Assembly: GCF_025567195.1 (NCBI RefSeq)
Contig: NZ_JAOQJF010000004.1
Span: 62,001-126,000 of the forward strand
DNA: 64,000 bases
Direction of reading: 5' to 3'
Origin: Alitiscatomonas aceti
GTDB lineage: Bacteria; Bacillota; Clostridia; Lachnospirales; Lachnospiraceae
Positions 34,951-43,352 of the stretch are shown one piece after another; within the stretch, counting starts at the first letter, position 1; each line of letters opens with the position of its first letter. Made by a program: the position numbers and the translations under genes. The notes under the pieces are model-generated. The model did not search any database, was not told the DNA's origin, and worked only from the letters and a program-made list of their open reading frames with translations.

Positions 34951-35751
34951 ATGAACAGCAGAAATAATGAAATGGAAATCGATCTGCTGGAGCTTTTCCG
35001 CGTATGGAAAAAGAAGCTCTGGCTGATCATTCTTGTGACTTTTCTTGGGGGAACTGTGGGCTTTGCGTTCAGTAAGATCGCCCTGACCCCCATGTACACG
35101 TCTACATCCATGATGTACGCCGTATCGAAGGAAACGACCCTCACATCCCTGGCGGATCTTCAGATCGGAAGCCAGCTGACCCAGGACTATAAGGTGATCA
35201 TCACCAGCCGTCCGGTACTGGAGGAGGTCATTGGGGATCTGGATCTGAATATTTCCTATGAAATATTGAAATCGAAAATTTCGATCAATAACCCTGCGGA
35301 TACCCGTATCCTGGCGATCACGGCTACGGATCCGGATCCGCAGATGGCAAAGGCCATCGTAGACCGGACCGCGTCGGTATCTTCCGGCTACATCGGCGAT
35401 ATTATGGAAATGATCCCCCCAAAGATCATAGAGGAGGGGCAGGTGCCCACCCAGAAGTCCAGTCCCAGCAATACCAGAAATGCGGCGCTGGGAGCTCTTC
35501 TTGGCCTGGTACTTACCTGTGGAATCACAGCCATGCAGATGATCCTGAACGACACGATCCAGACAGAAGAGGATGTGGAGCGGTATCTGGATCTGACGGT
35601 CCTTGCATCCGTTCCCAGGAGAAATGAGGATGGAAAGGGAGCGGAGGCTGAGCGGAAATCCAAAAAGAAGAAGGCCCGCACTGCGCCCAGAGAGAATCAG
35701 GAAAGCCAGAAGCCGGAGGGCAGATCCAGACGGAAGGGGGGAAAAGAGTAA
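34951..35751 (+). CDS. Wzz/YveK-type chain-length determinant (BY-kinase activator)
   Basis: Polysaccharide co-polymerase with two membrane helices, LWLIILVTFLGGTVGFAFS (about residues 30-50) and GALLGLVLTCGITAMQMIL (about 178-198), enclosing an extracellular domain of 130 residues. The tail is very basic (AERKSKKKKART and on). In Firmicutes this split protein activates the separate tyrosine kinase encoded next. The two genes overlap by one base (TAATG). Confidence 0.92.
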   Translation: MNSRNNEMEIDLLELFRVWKKKLWLIILVTFLGGTVGFAFSKIALTPMYTSTSMMYAVSKETTLTSLADLQIGSQLTQDYKVIITSRPVLEEVIGDLDLNISYEILKSKISINNPADTRILAITATDPDPQMAKAIVDRTASVSSGYIGDIMEMIPPKIIEEGQVPTQKSSPSNTRNAALGALLGLVLTCGITAMQMILNDTIQTEEDVERYLDLTVLASVPRRNEDGKGAEAERKSKKKKARTAPRENQESQKPEGRSRRKGGKE

Positions 35752-36617
35752 TGGAAGATATGCATCTGGAATTGAAACCGGGAAAGACCAGTGATTACGA
35801 ATATACCGAGGCAGTGAAAACACTGCGTACCAACATTCAGTTCTGCGGAAGCAGCGTAAGGGTCATTATGTTTACCAGCGCAATCCCCAGTGAGGGAAAA
35901 AGTGATCTTTCCTTTGCAACAGCGGAGGCCCTGGCCCAGATCGGAAAACGCACGCTGCTGATCGACGCGGACATCCGTAAGTCGATCCTTACTTACCGGT
36001 ATCAGTTAAAAAACAAGCTGAACGGATTGTCCCAGTTTTTAAGCGGACAGAAAAGGCTGGAGGAGGTCTTATACACCACCAGCACCAGGGGACTGGATCT
36101 GATCTTTGCCGGACCGTTTTCTCCCAATCCGGCAGAGCTTCTTGAAGAGGAGCTTTTCGGAGATACAGTGAAAAAGCTCAGGGAAGCGTATGACTATATC
36201 ATCATCGATACCCCGCCCATGGCCGGACTGATCGACGGAGCCATTGTAGCCAGACATTGTGACGGAGCCGTCCTGATCATTGAGAGCGGAGCCGTCAGCT
36301 GGAGAGTAGAGCAGAAGGTGGTGGAGCAGTTAAAGCGTTCCCAGTGCAGGATCCTGGGAGCCGTATTAAATAAGGCGGACTCTGGAAACGGCGGATATTA
36401 TGGACGGTACGGGAAATACGGAAAGTATGGAAAATACGGCCGGTACGAAAATGCAGAGCATGAGGAGAGCTCGTACAGCCGACTGGAGCCTGCGAAACAC
36501 ACTGCGGCACGGCCCCGGACAGAAATTCCCAACAGCGTCATAGAGCCGGATATGGATGAAGAATATAAAGAACTGGAATGTCCGTCAGCCGCCCCGGAAC
36601 ATGGGGAGTCTCAATGA
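35751..36617 (+). CDS. capsular polysaccharide tyrosine autokinase (BY-kinase, YwqD/CpsD type)
   Basis: Cytoplasmic bacterial tyrosine kinase. Walker A is SAIPSEGKSDLSFATAEAL, where the usual Ser/Thr after GKS is Asp. Walker A' is LLIDADIRKS and Walker B YIIIDTPPMAGLIDG. The C-terminal tyrosine cluster is unusually regular (YYGRYGKYGKYGKYGRYE), a GKY tandem repeat that would be the autophosphorylation tail. It probably cycles with the CpsB phosphatase to control polymer length. 288 aa. Confidence 0.92.
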   Translation: MEDMHLELKPGKTSDYEYTEAVKTLRTNIQFCGSSVRVIMFTSAIPSEGKSDLSFATAEALAQIGKRTLLIDADIRKSILTYRYQLKNKLNGLSQFLSGQKRLEEVLYTTSTRGLDLIFAGPFSPNPAELLEEELFGDTVKKLREAYDYIIIDTPPMAGLIDGAIVARHCDGAVLIIESGAVSWRVEQKVVEQLKRSQCRILGAVLNKADSGNGGYYGRYGKYGKYGKYGRYENAEHEESSYSRLEPAKHTAARPRTEIPNSVIEPDMDEEYKELECPSAAPEHGESQ

Positions 36618-37690
36618 GCCGGTATAGAAAAGGCCGGAGACGGGCCGCTCTTTTAGGGATCACAGCCGGATGTGTTGGGGCGGCAGTGTTTTTAGGCGTA
36701 TCTGTGAAGCTGTACCGGGAGCGGAAGGATACAGAGGCAATGATCGAAAGTCGTCATGCCACCTGGGAGCAGAATACGGCAGGGGAGTCTTCTGATCCAC
36801 CGGAAGCCGCTCCAGATCCGGAAAAAATGCTTTCCGAGGCTGCCGTTTCCTGGAATGGAAAGGAGTACCGGCGCAATACCTATATGAAGGCAGTCCTTTG
36901 TATGGGGGTGGACCGGGAAAATACCATGACCGGAGGTGAGGAGCCGGGACAGCGGGGGCAGGCAGATGGGATCTTCCTCGCGGCCTGGGATACGGCGAGA
37001 AATGGGCTTAAGATCTTAATGATCCCCAGAGATGCCATGACATACCTGACCCCGGTAAGCTGGGATGGAACCGTCCGGGATGAGGAATACGACCACATTA
37101 CTCTGGCGTTTTCCTATGGAGACGGGTATGTGAAAAGCTGTGAAAACATGGTCAGGGAAGTGGAAGAGATGTTTAAGGGACTTCACGTGGACCATTACAT
37201 GGCGACCGATCTTTCCGCTGTGGGAATATTAAACGAGGCAGTGGGAGGCGTTACAGTTACCATTCCAGCGGGACTTTCCGCTGCGGATCCCCAGTTCCAG
37301 GAAGGAAGCCGGATCACCCTGAAAGGAGATCAGGCGGAGGCGTTTGTCCGTTACAGGGATACAAAAGAGGATCATTCTGCGCTGTACAGGACGCTGCGCA
37401 GCCAGGAGTTTATCACAGGCTTCTTTGACGCGGCACAGAAAATGGCAGAAACCGACAGCCAGACAGTTCCCCGTCTTTTTGAACTGACAGAAGAATATAT
37501 GATCACAGATATGGCAAAGGACCAGTATATGGGCATGGTGGCGGATATCCTTGCTTCAGAAGATCTGACTTCGGATCATTTTTATGTACTTCCTGGAAGG
37601 GCGGTGGTGACGGAAACGTATGATGAATATCATGTGGACGAAGACGCAATGACAGAGCTTCTCCTGGAGCTTTTTTACCGGGAGGCATAA
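36614..37690 (+). CDS. LytR-CpsA-Psr (LCP) family glycopolymer ligase
   Basis: Membrane-anchored phosphotransferase thought to attach the finished polysaccharide to peptidoglycan. One N-terminal helix (RRAALLGITAGCVGAAVFLGVSV) follows a basic stretch, and the LCP domain spans about residues 100-310. Conserved residues are visible in AVLCMGVDRE, LMIPRDAMTYL, YMATDLSAVG and VRYRDTKED. Its ATG overlaps the kinase stop by 4 bases. 358 aa. Confidence 0.9.
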   Translation: MSRYRKGRRRAALLGITAGCVGAAVFLGVSVKLYRERKDTEAMIESRHATWEQNTAGESSDPPEAAPDPEKMLSEAAVSWNGKEYRRNTYMKAVLCMGVDRENTMTGGEEPGQRGQADGIFLAAWDTARNGLKILMIPRDAMTYLTPVSWDGTVRDEEYDHITLAFSYGDGYVKSCENMVREVEEMFKGLHVDHYMATDLSAVGILNEAVGGVTVTIPAGLSAADPQFQEGSRITLKGDQAEAFVRYRDTKEDHSALYRTLRSQEFITGFFDAAQKMAETDSQTVPRLFELTEEYMITDMAKDQYMGMVADILASEDLTSDHFYVLPGRAVVTETYDEYHVDEDAMTELLLELFYREA

Positions 37691-37742
37691 AACGTGTATC
37701 GAACAGCGACACGCTGATTCATAAAAATAGGAAGAGGAGAAA

Positions 37743-38471
37743 ATGGAAATGAAAAAGAAATTAGTAAAGACCCTGGCTCTTGCGCTGGCATTATCTATGA
37801 TCCCGGTCATGGCCTACGGTGCCAGCAGCAGCCCGAAAAACGACGATGACGACAGCAGTTCCTCAGAGTCTGTTTACGAGGACAAGACAGTAGGGGGAGA
37901 CGGAACCTCGGGAACGGCCATTACCCAGCCGTCCAGACCGTCGGTGGTCGTATCCCCCAATGGACAGCAGACCTCGGTGGGACAGACCTCCAAGGACTCC
38001 TCCGGAGTGACCATGAGCCTGGTGGTCAATAAAACGACGGAAGACGGAAAGCAGGTATCCATGCAGTTCGGCGGCGGAGCGGTTGTAGGAGACCAGGTCG
38101 TTACCATTGCCACAGGCGCGGCGGAGACAGCGGGACTTCCAGAAGGCGTTGTCAATGTGATCAACCAGTTAAATAAGGGGACTGGAGCAGAGACCGCGAT
38201 CCCGGACCAGGACATGACTGGCTATAAAAAGCTGGGAAATACAAGAGCGCTGATCGTCAGCTCCCAGAGCACAGGAAAGACCGACGCGGTGGCAACGGAG
38301 GTTACGCTCCAGGTCAGCGGGATAAATAAAGAAACCAGAAAACTGGTGGCCGTATATTACAACAACGCAACCGGCCGCTGGGAACGGGCAGAGGCCAGGT
38401 TTAATGTGGCCACAGGTGAGGTTACATTCATCGCTCCCGGTTCCTGTACCGTGCAGCTCTGGTGGATCTAA
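37743..38471 (+). CDS. secreted protein of unknown function in the capsule operon
   Basis: A clear signal peptide (KKKLVKTLALALALSMIPVMAYGASS, cleavage near AYGA) is followed by a low-complexity Ser/Asp stretch (KNDDDDSSSSES) and a beta-rich domain of about 150 residues. No membrane helix, LPXTG or lipobox is seen. Related sequences are typical of Lachnospiraceae, but I do not recognise the family. It sits between the LCP ligase and the initiating transferase, so a role in capsule assembly at the cell surface is inferred only from position. A terminator follows. Confidence 0.7.
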   Translation: MEMKKKLVKTLALALALSMIPVMAYGASSSPKNDDDDSSSSESVYEDKTVGGDGTSGTAITQPSRPSVVVSPNGQQTSVGQTSKDSSGVTMSLVVNKTTEDGKQVSMQFGGGAVVGDQVVTIATGAAETAGLPEGVVNVINQLNKGTGAETAIPDQDMTGYKKLGNTRALIVSSQSTGKTDAVATEVTLQVSGINKETRKLVAVYYNNATGRWERAEARFNVATGEVTFIAPGSCTVQLWWI

Positions 38472-38478
38472 AACGGAT

Positions 38479-38518
38479 CCGGGCGGCTTCACGGCTGGAA
38501 CCGCCCGGTTTCTTTTTT
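38479..38518 (+). terminator. terminator or attenuator inside the capsule locus
   Basis: A perfect 8-bp CCGGGCGG/CCGCCCGG stem with a 14-base loop and TTTCTTTTTT. It separates the regulatory head from the biosynthetic genes, so the latter need readthrough or a weak promoter. Confidence 0.85.
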
Positions 38519-38549
38519 CTGGTGTACGAGTAAGATAAAGGGGAACAGT

Positions 38550-39956
38550 ATGAAGTTAGAAAACATAAAGCACGATCTGACCCTGCCGGCAGTGAAGGGT
38601 CTGAATGTGGCGGCGTTGACGGCGGCCTTCTTTCTGGGATGGAGCCTGTTTTACGTGGGATTTATGGGATCAACAGCTTTAAAATGGACAGGTTATATCC
38701 TTTCGGGTTTATTTTTTTTCATGTACGCCCTGTTTGGAAAGGTCTACGACGCGTTTATGATCTCCACAAACCGGATCTCAGAGCTGGTTTACAGCCAGGC
38801 TCTGGCGGCCATTATTTCCGATGGAATGATGTATGTGGTCATATGCCTGCTGATGCGCCGCTGGATGAATCCTCTGGGGATCTTCTGTGTTTTTGCGGTA
38901 CAGATGGTTTTGGCTGTGATCTGGTGCATAGGAGCTCACCGGTGGTATTTTGCCTCATTCCCGGCCCGGCGTTCGGCAGTCGTTTATGATATAAGAAGAG
39001 GGATGGACCAGCTGATCCGGGAATATGGGATGGATAAAAAATTTGATGTGCAGCTGAAAGTCCATGCGGAGGAATGCGTAAAAAATCCGGACATGCTGAA
39101 AGGAATGGAGGCCGTATTTTTAAGCGGCGTTCACAGCCATGAGCGGAATATCCTGTTAAAATACTGTATCATCAACAGCATCAGCGTTTATGTGATCCCG
39201 CGGATCGGTGACATTCTTATGAGCGGGACGAAACCGGTACATATGTTCCATCTGCCGATCTTACGGGCGGAGCGGTACAATCCGCCGCTGGGGTATCTGA
39301 TCGCAAAACGGACCTTTGATATTGTGGCTGCCGGACTGGCGCTGATCGTGACGTCTCCGATCTTCCTTTTAACGGCAATCGCCATCAAACGGGAGGATGG
39401 AGGTCCGGTATTTTATAAGCAGGAGCGCCTCACAAAGAACGGAAAGAAATTTTATATCCATAAATTCCGCAGTATGCGGGTAGACGCGGAAAAGGACGGC
39501 GTTGCCAGACTTTCCAGCGGAGAGAACGACAGCCGGATCACGCCTGTGGGACGGATCATCCGGAAGATCCGGGTGGACGAGCTTCCGCAGCTTCTGGATA
39601 TCCTGGCTGGAAATCTTTCCGTCGTGGGCCCGAGGCCGGAGCGGGAGGAGATCGCCCTGCAGTACGAAAAGGAGCTGCCGGAGTTCCGCTTAAGGCTCCA
39701 GGCAAAGGCCGGACTCACAGGTTACGCCCAGGTATACGGGAAATACAATACAACGCCCTACGATAAGCTTCAGATGGATCTGATGTATATTGCGAATCCC
39801 AGCTTCATGGAGGATCTGCGTATCTGCTTTGCTACGGTGAAGATCCTGTTTATGCCGGAGAGCACGGAAGGCGTGGCGGAAGGTGCAACGACGGCCATGG
39901 GACAGGAAGCGGCGCTGGGGGAGATGGCGGCGACGAAGGTGGAGAAGGAAAAATAG
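38550..39956 (+). CDS. undecaprenyl-phosphate sugar phosphotransferase (initiating phosphoglycosyltransferase, WbaP/CpsE family)
   Basis: Transfers the first sugar-1-phosphate to undecaprenyl phosphate. Five N-terminal helices (one is WTGYILSGLFFFMYALFGKV) and a CoA-binding-like middle region precede the catalytic domain with GPVFYKQERLTKNGKKFYIHKFRSMR, DELPQLLDILAGNLSVVGPRPE and KAGLTGYAQVYGKYNT. 468 aa. This is the last GC-rich gene before the AT-rich cassette. The sugar cannot be read from sequence; GalNAc or GlcNAc types both use this family. Confidence 0.93.
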   Translation: MKLENIKHDLTLPAVKGLNVAALTAAFFLGWSLFYVGFMGSTALKWTGYILSGLFFFMYALFGKVYDAFMISTNRISELVYSQALAAIISDGMMYVVICLLMRRWMNPLGIFCVFAVQMVLAVIWCIGAHRWYFASFPARRSAVVYDIRRGMDQLIREYGMDKKFDVQLKVHAEECVKNPDMLKGMEAVFLSGVHSHERNILLKYCIINSISVYVIPRIGDILMSGTKPVHMFHLPILRAERYNPPLGYLIAKRTFDIVAAGLALIVTSPIFLLTAIAIKREDGGPVFYKQERLTKNGKKFYIHKFRSMRVDAEKDGVARLSSGENDSRITPVGRIIRKIRVDELPQLLDILAGNLSVVGPRPEREEIALQYEKELPEFRLRLQAKAGLTGYAQVYGKYNTTPYDKLQMDLMYIANPSFMEDLRICFATVKILFMPESTEGVAEGATTAMGQEAALGEMAATKVEKEK

Positions 39957-40000
39957 ATTAAAATTGTGATTCGGCTAGATAATGGAGGGGAAAATTGATT

Positions 40001-40834
40001 ATGAGCATAGGGGCGTATAAGCAGTACTCAGTTCTTATGGCTGTTTATTATAAAGAAAATGCGAGCTATTTAAGACAAGCTATAGAGAGCATTCAGAATC
40101 AAACATTCCCTACAAATGATTTTGTACTTGTTTGTGACGGTCCGCTAAATTTAGAATTAGATGCTGTTATATCTGAAAAGCAAAAGGAAATGGGGAATAC
40201 ATTTCACGTTATACGCTTAGAAAAAAATTGCGGATTGGGAAATGCGTTGAACGAAGGTATTAGACATTGTAAGAATGAGCTGATTGCGAGAATGGATAGC
40301 GATGATATTTCTTATCCGGATCGCTGTGTGCGTCAGATGAAAGTTTTTGAATTGAACCCAGAGATTGATATATGTTCAGGAATTATTGAGGAATTTTCAA
40401 AGTCTCCAGATATAATATACGCAAGACGCGTGCTGCCAGAGACAAGTGAAGAAATATCGAAATTTGCGATGAAACGTAATCCATTCAATCATCCATGCGT
40501 TATGTATAAGAAAACAGCAGTTGAATCATCCGGTTCCTATCAAGATTTTTACCTTCTGGAAGATTATTATTTGTGGATTAGGATGCTGATGAACGGGAGC
40601 CAGGGATACAATCTCCAGGAACCATTGCTCTATATGCGTGCTGGATCCGATATGTATAAGCGGAGAGCTGGGTGGAAGTATGCCAGGACGCAGATTGCAT
40701 TATTTAGGTATATGGAGAATAGGGGATTCATCAATAAAGGTCAATGCTTTATAAGCTGTGTAGTTCGGAGTGGATCATCGTTGGCACCGAATTGGATACG
40801 AGAGTTAATGTTTAAAAAGATATTGAGAAAATAA
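40001..40834 (+). CDS. glycosyltransferase family 2
   Basis: GT-A fold transferase. SVLMAVYYKENASYLRQAIES is the nucleotide-binding start, DFVLVCDGP follows, and LIARMDSDDISYPDR carries the DxD motif (about residues 95-100). Downstream, EDYYLWIRML is the ED motif. It uses a nucleotide sugar to extend the lipid-linked oligosaccharide. ATG 40001 and TTG 39995 are both possible, with GGAGG at 39984-39988. First gene of the AT-rich segment, showing codon use quite unlike upstream genes. Confidence 0.9.
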   Translation: MSIGAYKQYSVLMAVYYKENASYLRQAIESIQNQTFPTNDFVLVCDGPLNLELDAVISEKQKEMGNTFHVIRLEKNCGLGNALNEGIRHCKNELIARMDSDDISYPDRCVRQMKVFELNPEIDICSGIIEEFSKSPDIIYARRVLPETSEEISKFAMKRNPFNHPCVMYKKTAVESSGSYQDFYLLEDYYLWIRMLMNGSQGYNLQEPLLYMRAGSDMYKRRAGWKYARTQIALFRYMENRGFINKGQCFISCVVRSGSSLAPNWIRELMFKKILRK

Positions 40835-40850
40835 AGAGGAATATATTCAA

Positions 40851-41933
40851 ATGAAGATTGGAATACTTACCTATTACGGTGTACATAATCATGGTGCTGT
40901 TTTGCAGGCTAACGCTTTAAAAATGGTATTAGAGTCCAAAGGCCATGAATGTGGTTTCTTGAAATTTGAACGTAGCTATTCTAATATATCCCAGAAACAA
41001 GCAAGTAAATATAAGATAGGGATTAACAGTATTGGTTTTTATTTGAGATATTTGATGGATAAAGGCCCTGGAAATGTTTTATATAATTTAAAAAAGAAAA
41101 AAACATTGGCAAGGTTCCGGTCGGATAAATTGCCAATATTTGGAGAGTATCAAGATTTTAATGGGGATCTGGTGGTTATTGGAAGCGATGAGGTATTTAG
41201 TCTGGAAATAGGTATAAATCCATTTCTTTATGGAAATGGCCTTAAATCAAAGCATGTATTCAGCTATGCTGGATGTTTTGGTCCAACAACATATCATGAG
41301 GTTGTACGTCAGAACAAGACAGATATAATTGCCCGGGGTCTAAAAAAAATGGAGGCGGTGTCGGTACGGGATGAAAATTCTTGGAGGATAGTTAAAAAGA
41401 CCGCTAATATTGATTCTACACTGGTATGTGATCCTGTTATACTATATGGGTATGAAAAGGAGATGAATCAGTTCATTCCATCTATCAAGGAATATATTCT
41501 GATTTATGCATATGATAAAAACATGAATGATCCATCAGAATATGGATATATAAAAAAATACGCAGAAAAACATAGTTTTAAAGTAGTGTCTGTTGGATAT
41601 TATCACAAATGGTGTAAAAATATCAATGCATCTCCAGAGGAATTATTAGGGTGGATCAAACATGCGTCTATGGTTGTTACGGATACGTTTCACGGAACTG
41701 TAATGTCTATTATTTGTAATACTCCGGTTGTGGTTAAATTGCGTGGAAACCAGAATAAACTGGAATTTTTACTATCAGAATATGGGTTATTAAATCGAGC
41801 TATTGAAGATTTTTCAGCATTAGAAAAAATAGTGGATGTGCCGGAAGATTTTACATATATAAATCAGGTCATTTCTGAAAGAAGAGTAGCTTCCATGGAA
41901 TTCATTGAAGATGCTTTGGAAAAATGTCAGTAA
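40851..41933 (+). CDS. polysaccharide pyruvyltransferase family protein (CsaB/WcaK superfamily)
   Basis: MKIGILTYYGVHNHGAVLQA opens a two-domain protein like the polysaccharide pyruvyl transferases. GSDEVFSLEIGINPF, AVSVRDENSWRIV, CDPVILYG and VVTDTFHGTVMSIICNTPVV are the family landmarks. It would use phosphoenolpyruvate to make a ketal on a sugar, adding negative charge. It is followed by the Fe-S protein often found beside these genes. 360 aa. Confidence 0.88.
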   Translation: MKIGILTYYGVHNHGAVLQANALKMVLESKGHECGFLKFERSYSNISQKQASKYKIGINSIGFYLRYLMDKGPGNVLYNLKKKKTLARFRSDKLPIFGEYQDFNGDLVVIGSDEVFSLEIGINPFLYGNGLKSKHVFSYAGCFGPTTYHEVVRQNKTDIIARGLKKMEAVSVRDENSWRIVKKTANIDSTLVCDPVILYGYEKEMNQFIPSIKEYILIYAYDKNMNDPSEYGYIKKYAEKHSFKVVSVGYYHKWCKNINASPEELLGWIKHASMVVTDTFHGTVMSIICNTPVVVKLRGNQNKLEFLLSEYGLLNRAIEDFSALEKIVDVPEDFTYINQVISERRVASMEFIEDALEKCQ

Positions 41934-41949
41934 AAATTGGAGAGATGGA

Positions 41950-43125
41950 ATGCTAGAAAATAATAAAAAAAGATGTACAGGATGTGGAGCGTGTGTTTGG
42001 AAATGCCCAAAACAGTGCATTACATGGAATATAGAAGAACTGGGATTTAGGTATCCGGTCATAGATATGTCAGAGTGTGTTAATTGCGGAGTTTGTGAAA
42101 ATGTTTGTCCAATAGACAAACCAGTTGTCAAGCAGACAGGACAAAGAGTATACGCCGCAATACATAAGGATAAGGAGATCCTTACAAGAAGTACCAGTGG
42201 TGGTGCGTTTTCTGCAATCGCTTCATATTTTTTAAAAAACAATGGAATTGTATATGGAGCAGCGATGCAGGAAGAGATGCAGGTCAGACATATTAGAGTT
42301 GTAAAAGAAGAGGAACTTGTAGAATTACGAGGATCTAAGTATGTGCAGAGTGATACAGGGATTACCTATCAGCAAGCAGAAGATGATTTGAAAAGTGGAA
42401 AAAAGGTTTTTTATTCAGGAACGCCGTGCCAGATTGACGGTTTAAAGAAATTCCTAGGGAAAGAATATGAAAATCTGTTTACTGCAGATCTTATTTGTCA
42501 TGGTGTTGGCTCTCAGAAGTATTTTGATAAGTATATGGAATTTGCAAGGGAACGTTATGGAGAGATTAAGGAACTACATTTTCGTTCAAAGAAAACATCT
42601 GGATGGAGATATGACGGAAAAATAATATATTTGAATTCATTTGGAAAGAAAGTAGAGAAATCATATAGGGATTATAATAATTATTACTATTCATACTTTC
42701 TTTTGGGAGATATATTTAGAAGTTCCTGTTATACATGTAAGTACGCGAATACAGACAGACCAGGAGATTTTACTTTGGGAGATTACTGGGGAGTAGAGGC
42801 TTTAAAATTACCATTGGATACAGAAAATGGATGCTCATTGTTGATTATAAATAACTCTCATGCAATGGAACTATTAAACGGAATCAAGGATTTAGAATTG
42901 ATAAACACCACGGTGGAACAGGCGGTACGATGCAATAGACAACTTTCTGCACCTTCCATCCTTACGCTTGACAGAGAAAAAAGAATTGATGAGTATGAAA
43001 ATCTTACCGGAATCCAGATTCAGAGAAATTATCTGAGGAGTCATAGAAAGATGATATTATATGGAATCATTAAATTAATAATTCCATATAAGGTCAAATT
43101 AATTATCCGATCAATGAGAACGTGA
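41950..43125 (+). CDS. coenzyme F420 hydrogenase/dehydrogenase beta-subunit family protein with N-terminal [4Fe-4S] domain
   Basis: The N terminus carries two ferredoxin-type clusters, CTGCGACVWKCPKQC and CVNCGVCENVCPIDKP. Next comes the FrhB N- and C-terminal domains (TSGGAFSAIASYFLKN, SGTPCQIDGLKKFLG and DLICHGVGSQKYFDKY). The motif GDFTLGDYWG is also typical. In polysaccharide loci this family often accompanies pyruvyltransferases; a redox role on a glycan is inferred. The start at 41950 follows GGAGAG. 391 aa. Confidence 0.85.
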   Translation: MLENNKKRCTGCGACVWKCPKQCITWNIEELGFRYPVIDMSECVNCGVCENVCPIDKPVVKQTGQRVYAAIHKDKEILTRSTSGGAFSAIASYFLKNNGIVYGAAMQEEMQVRHIRVVKEEELVELRGSKYVQSDTGITYQQAEDDLKSGKKVFYSGTPCQIDGLKKFLGKEYENLFTADLICHGVGSQKYFDKYMEFARERYGEIKELHFRSKKTSGWRYDGKIIYLNSFGKKVEKSYRDYNNYYYSYFLLGDIFRSSCYTCKYANTDRPGDFTLGDYWGVEALKLPLDTENGCSLLIINNSHAMELLNGIKDLELINTTVEQAVRCNRQLSAPSILTLDREKRIDEYENLTGIQIQRNYLRSHRKMILYGIIKLIIPYKVKLIIRSMRT

Positions 43126-43352
43126 GGAGACAAAGTAAAAGTGAGAAATACATTTGTAGATATTATGTGAGGTGTAGCAATGCTACAGGAGCAATATGCC
43201 AATCTGATTCAGAAGTATTTAAAGGTATTTGCTTACTTTAGGGAATTGTGCTTTATTTGCATGTTTTTGTGCTGTAGTAATTGAATTGCTGAATCATAAT
43301 TTAATTCATAAGAAAGCCTTAAGTATAAGTTGAAAGACAAAGGAGAAATCAT
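43126..43352. other. gap in the glycan cassette with no gene recognised
   Basis: 227 AT-rich bases. A 34-codon frame starts at 43180 (MLQEQYANLIQKY) with no clear ribosome-binding site and no family resemblance. It could be the remains of a lost gene. No promoter of quality is seen. Confidence 0.4.
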
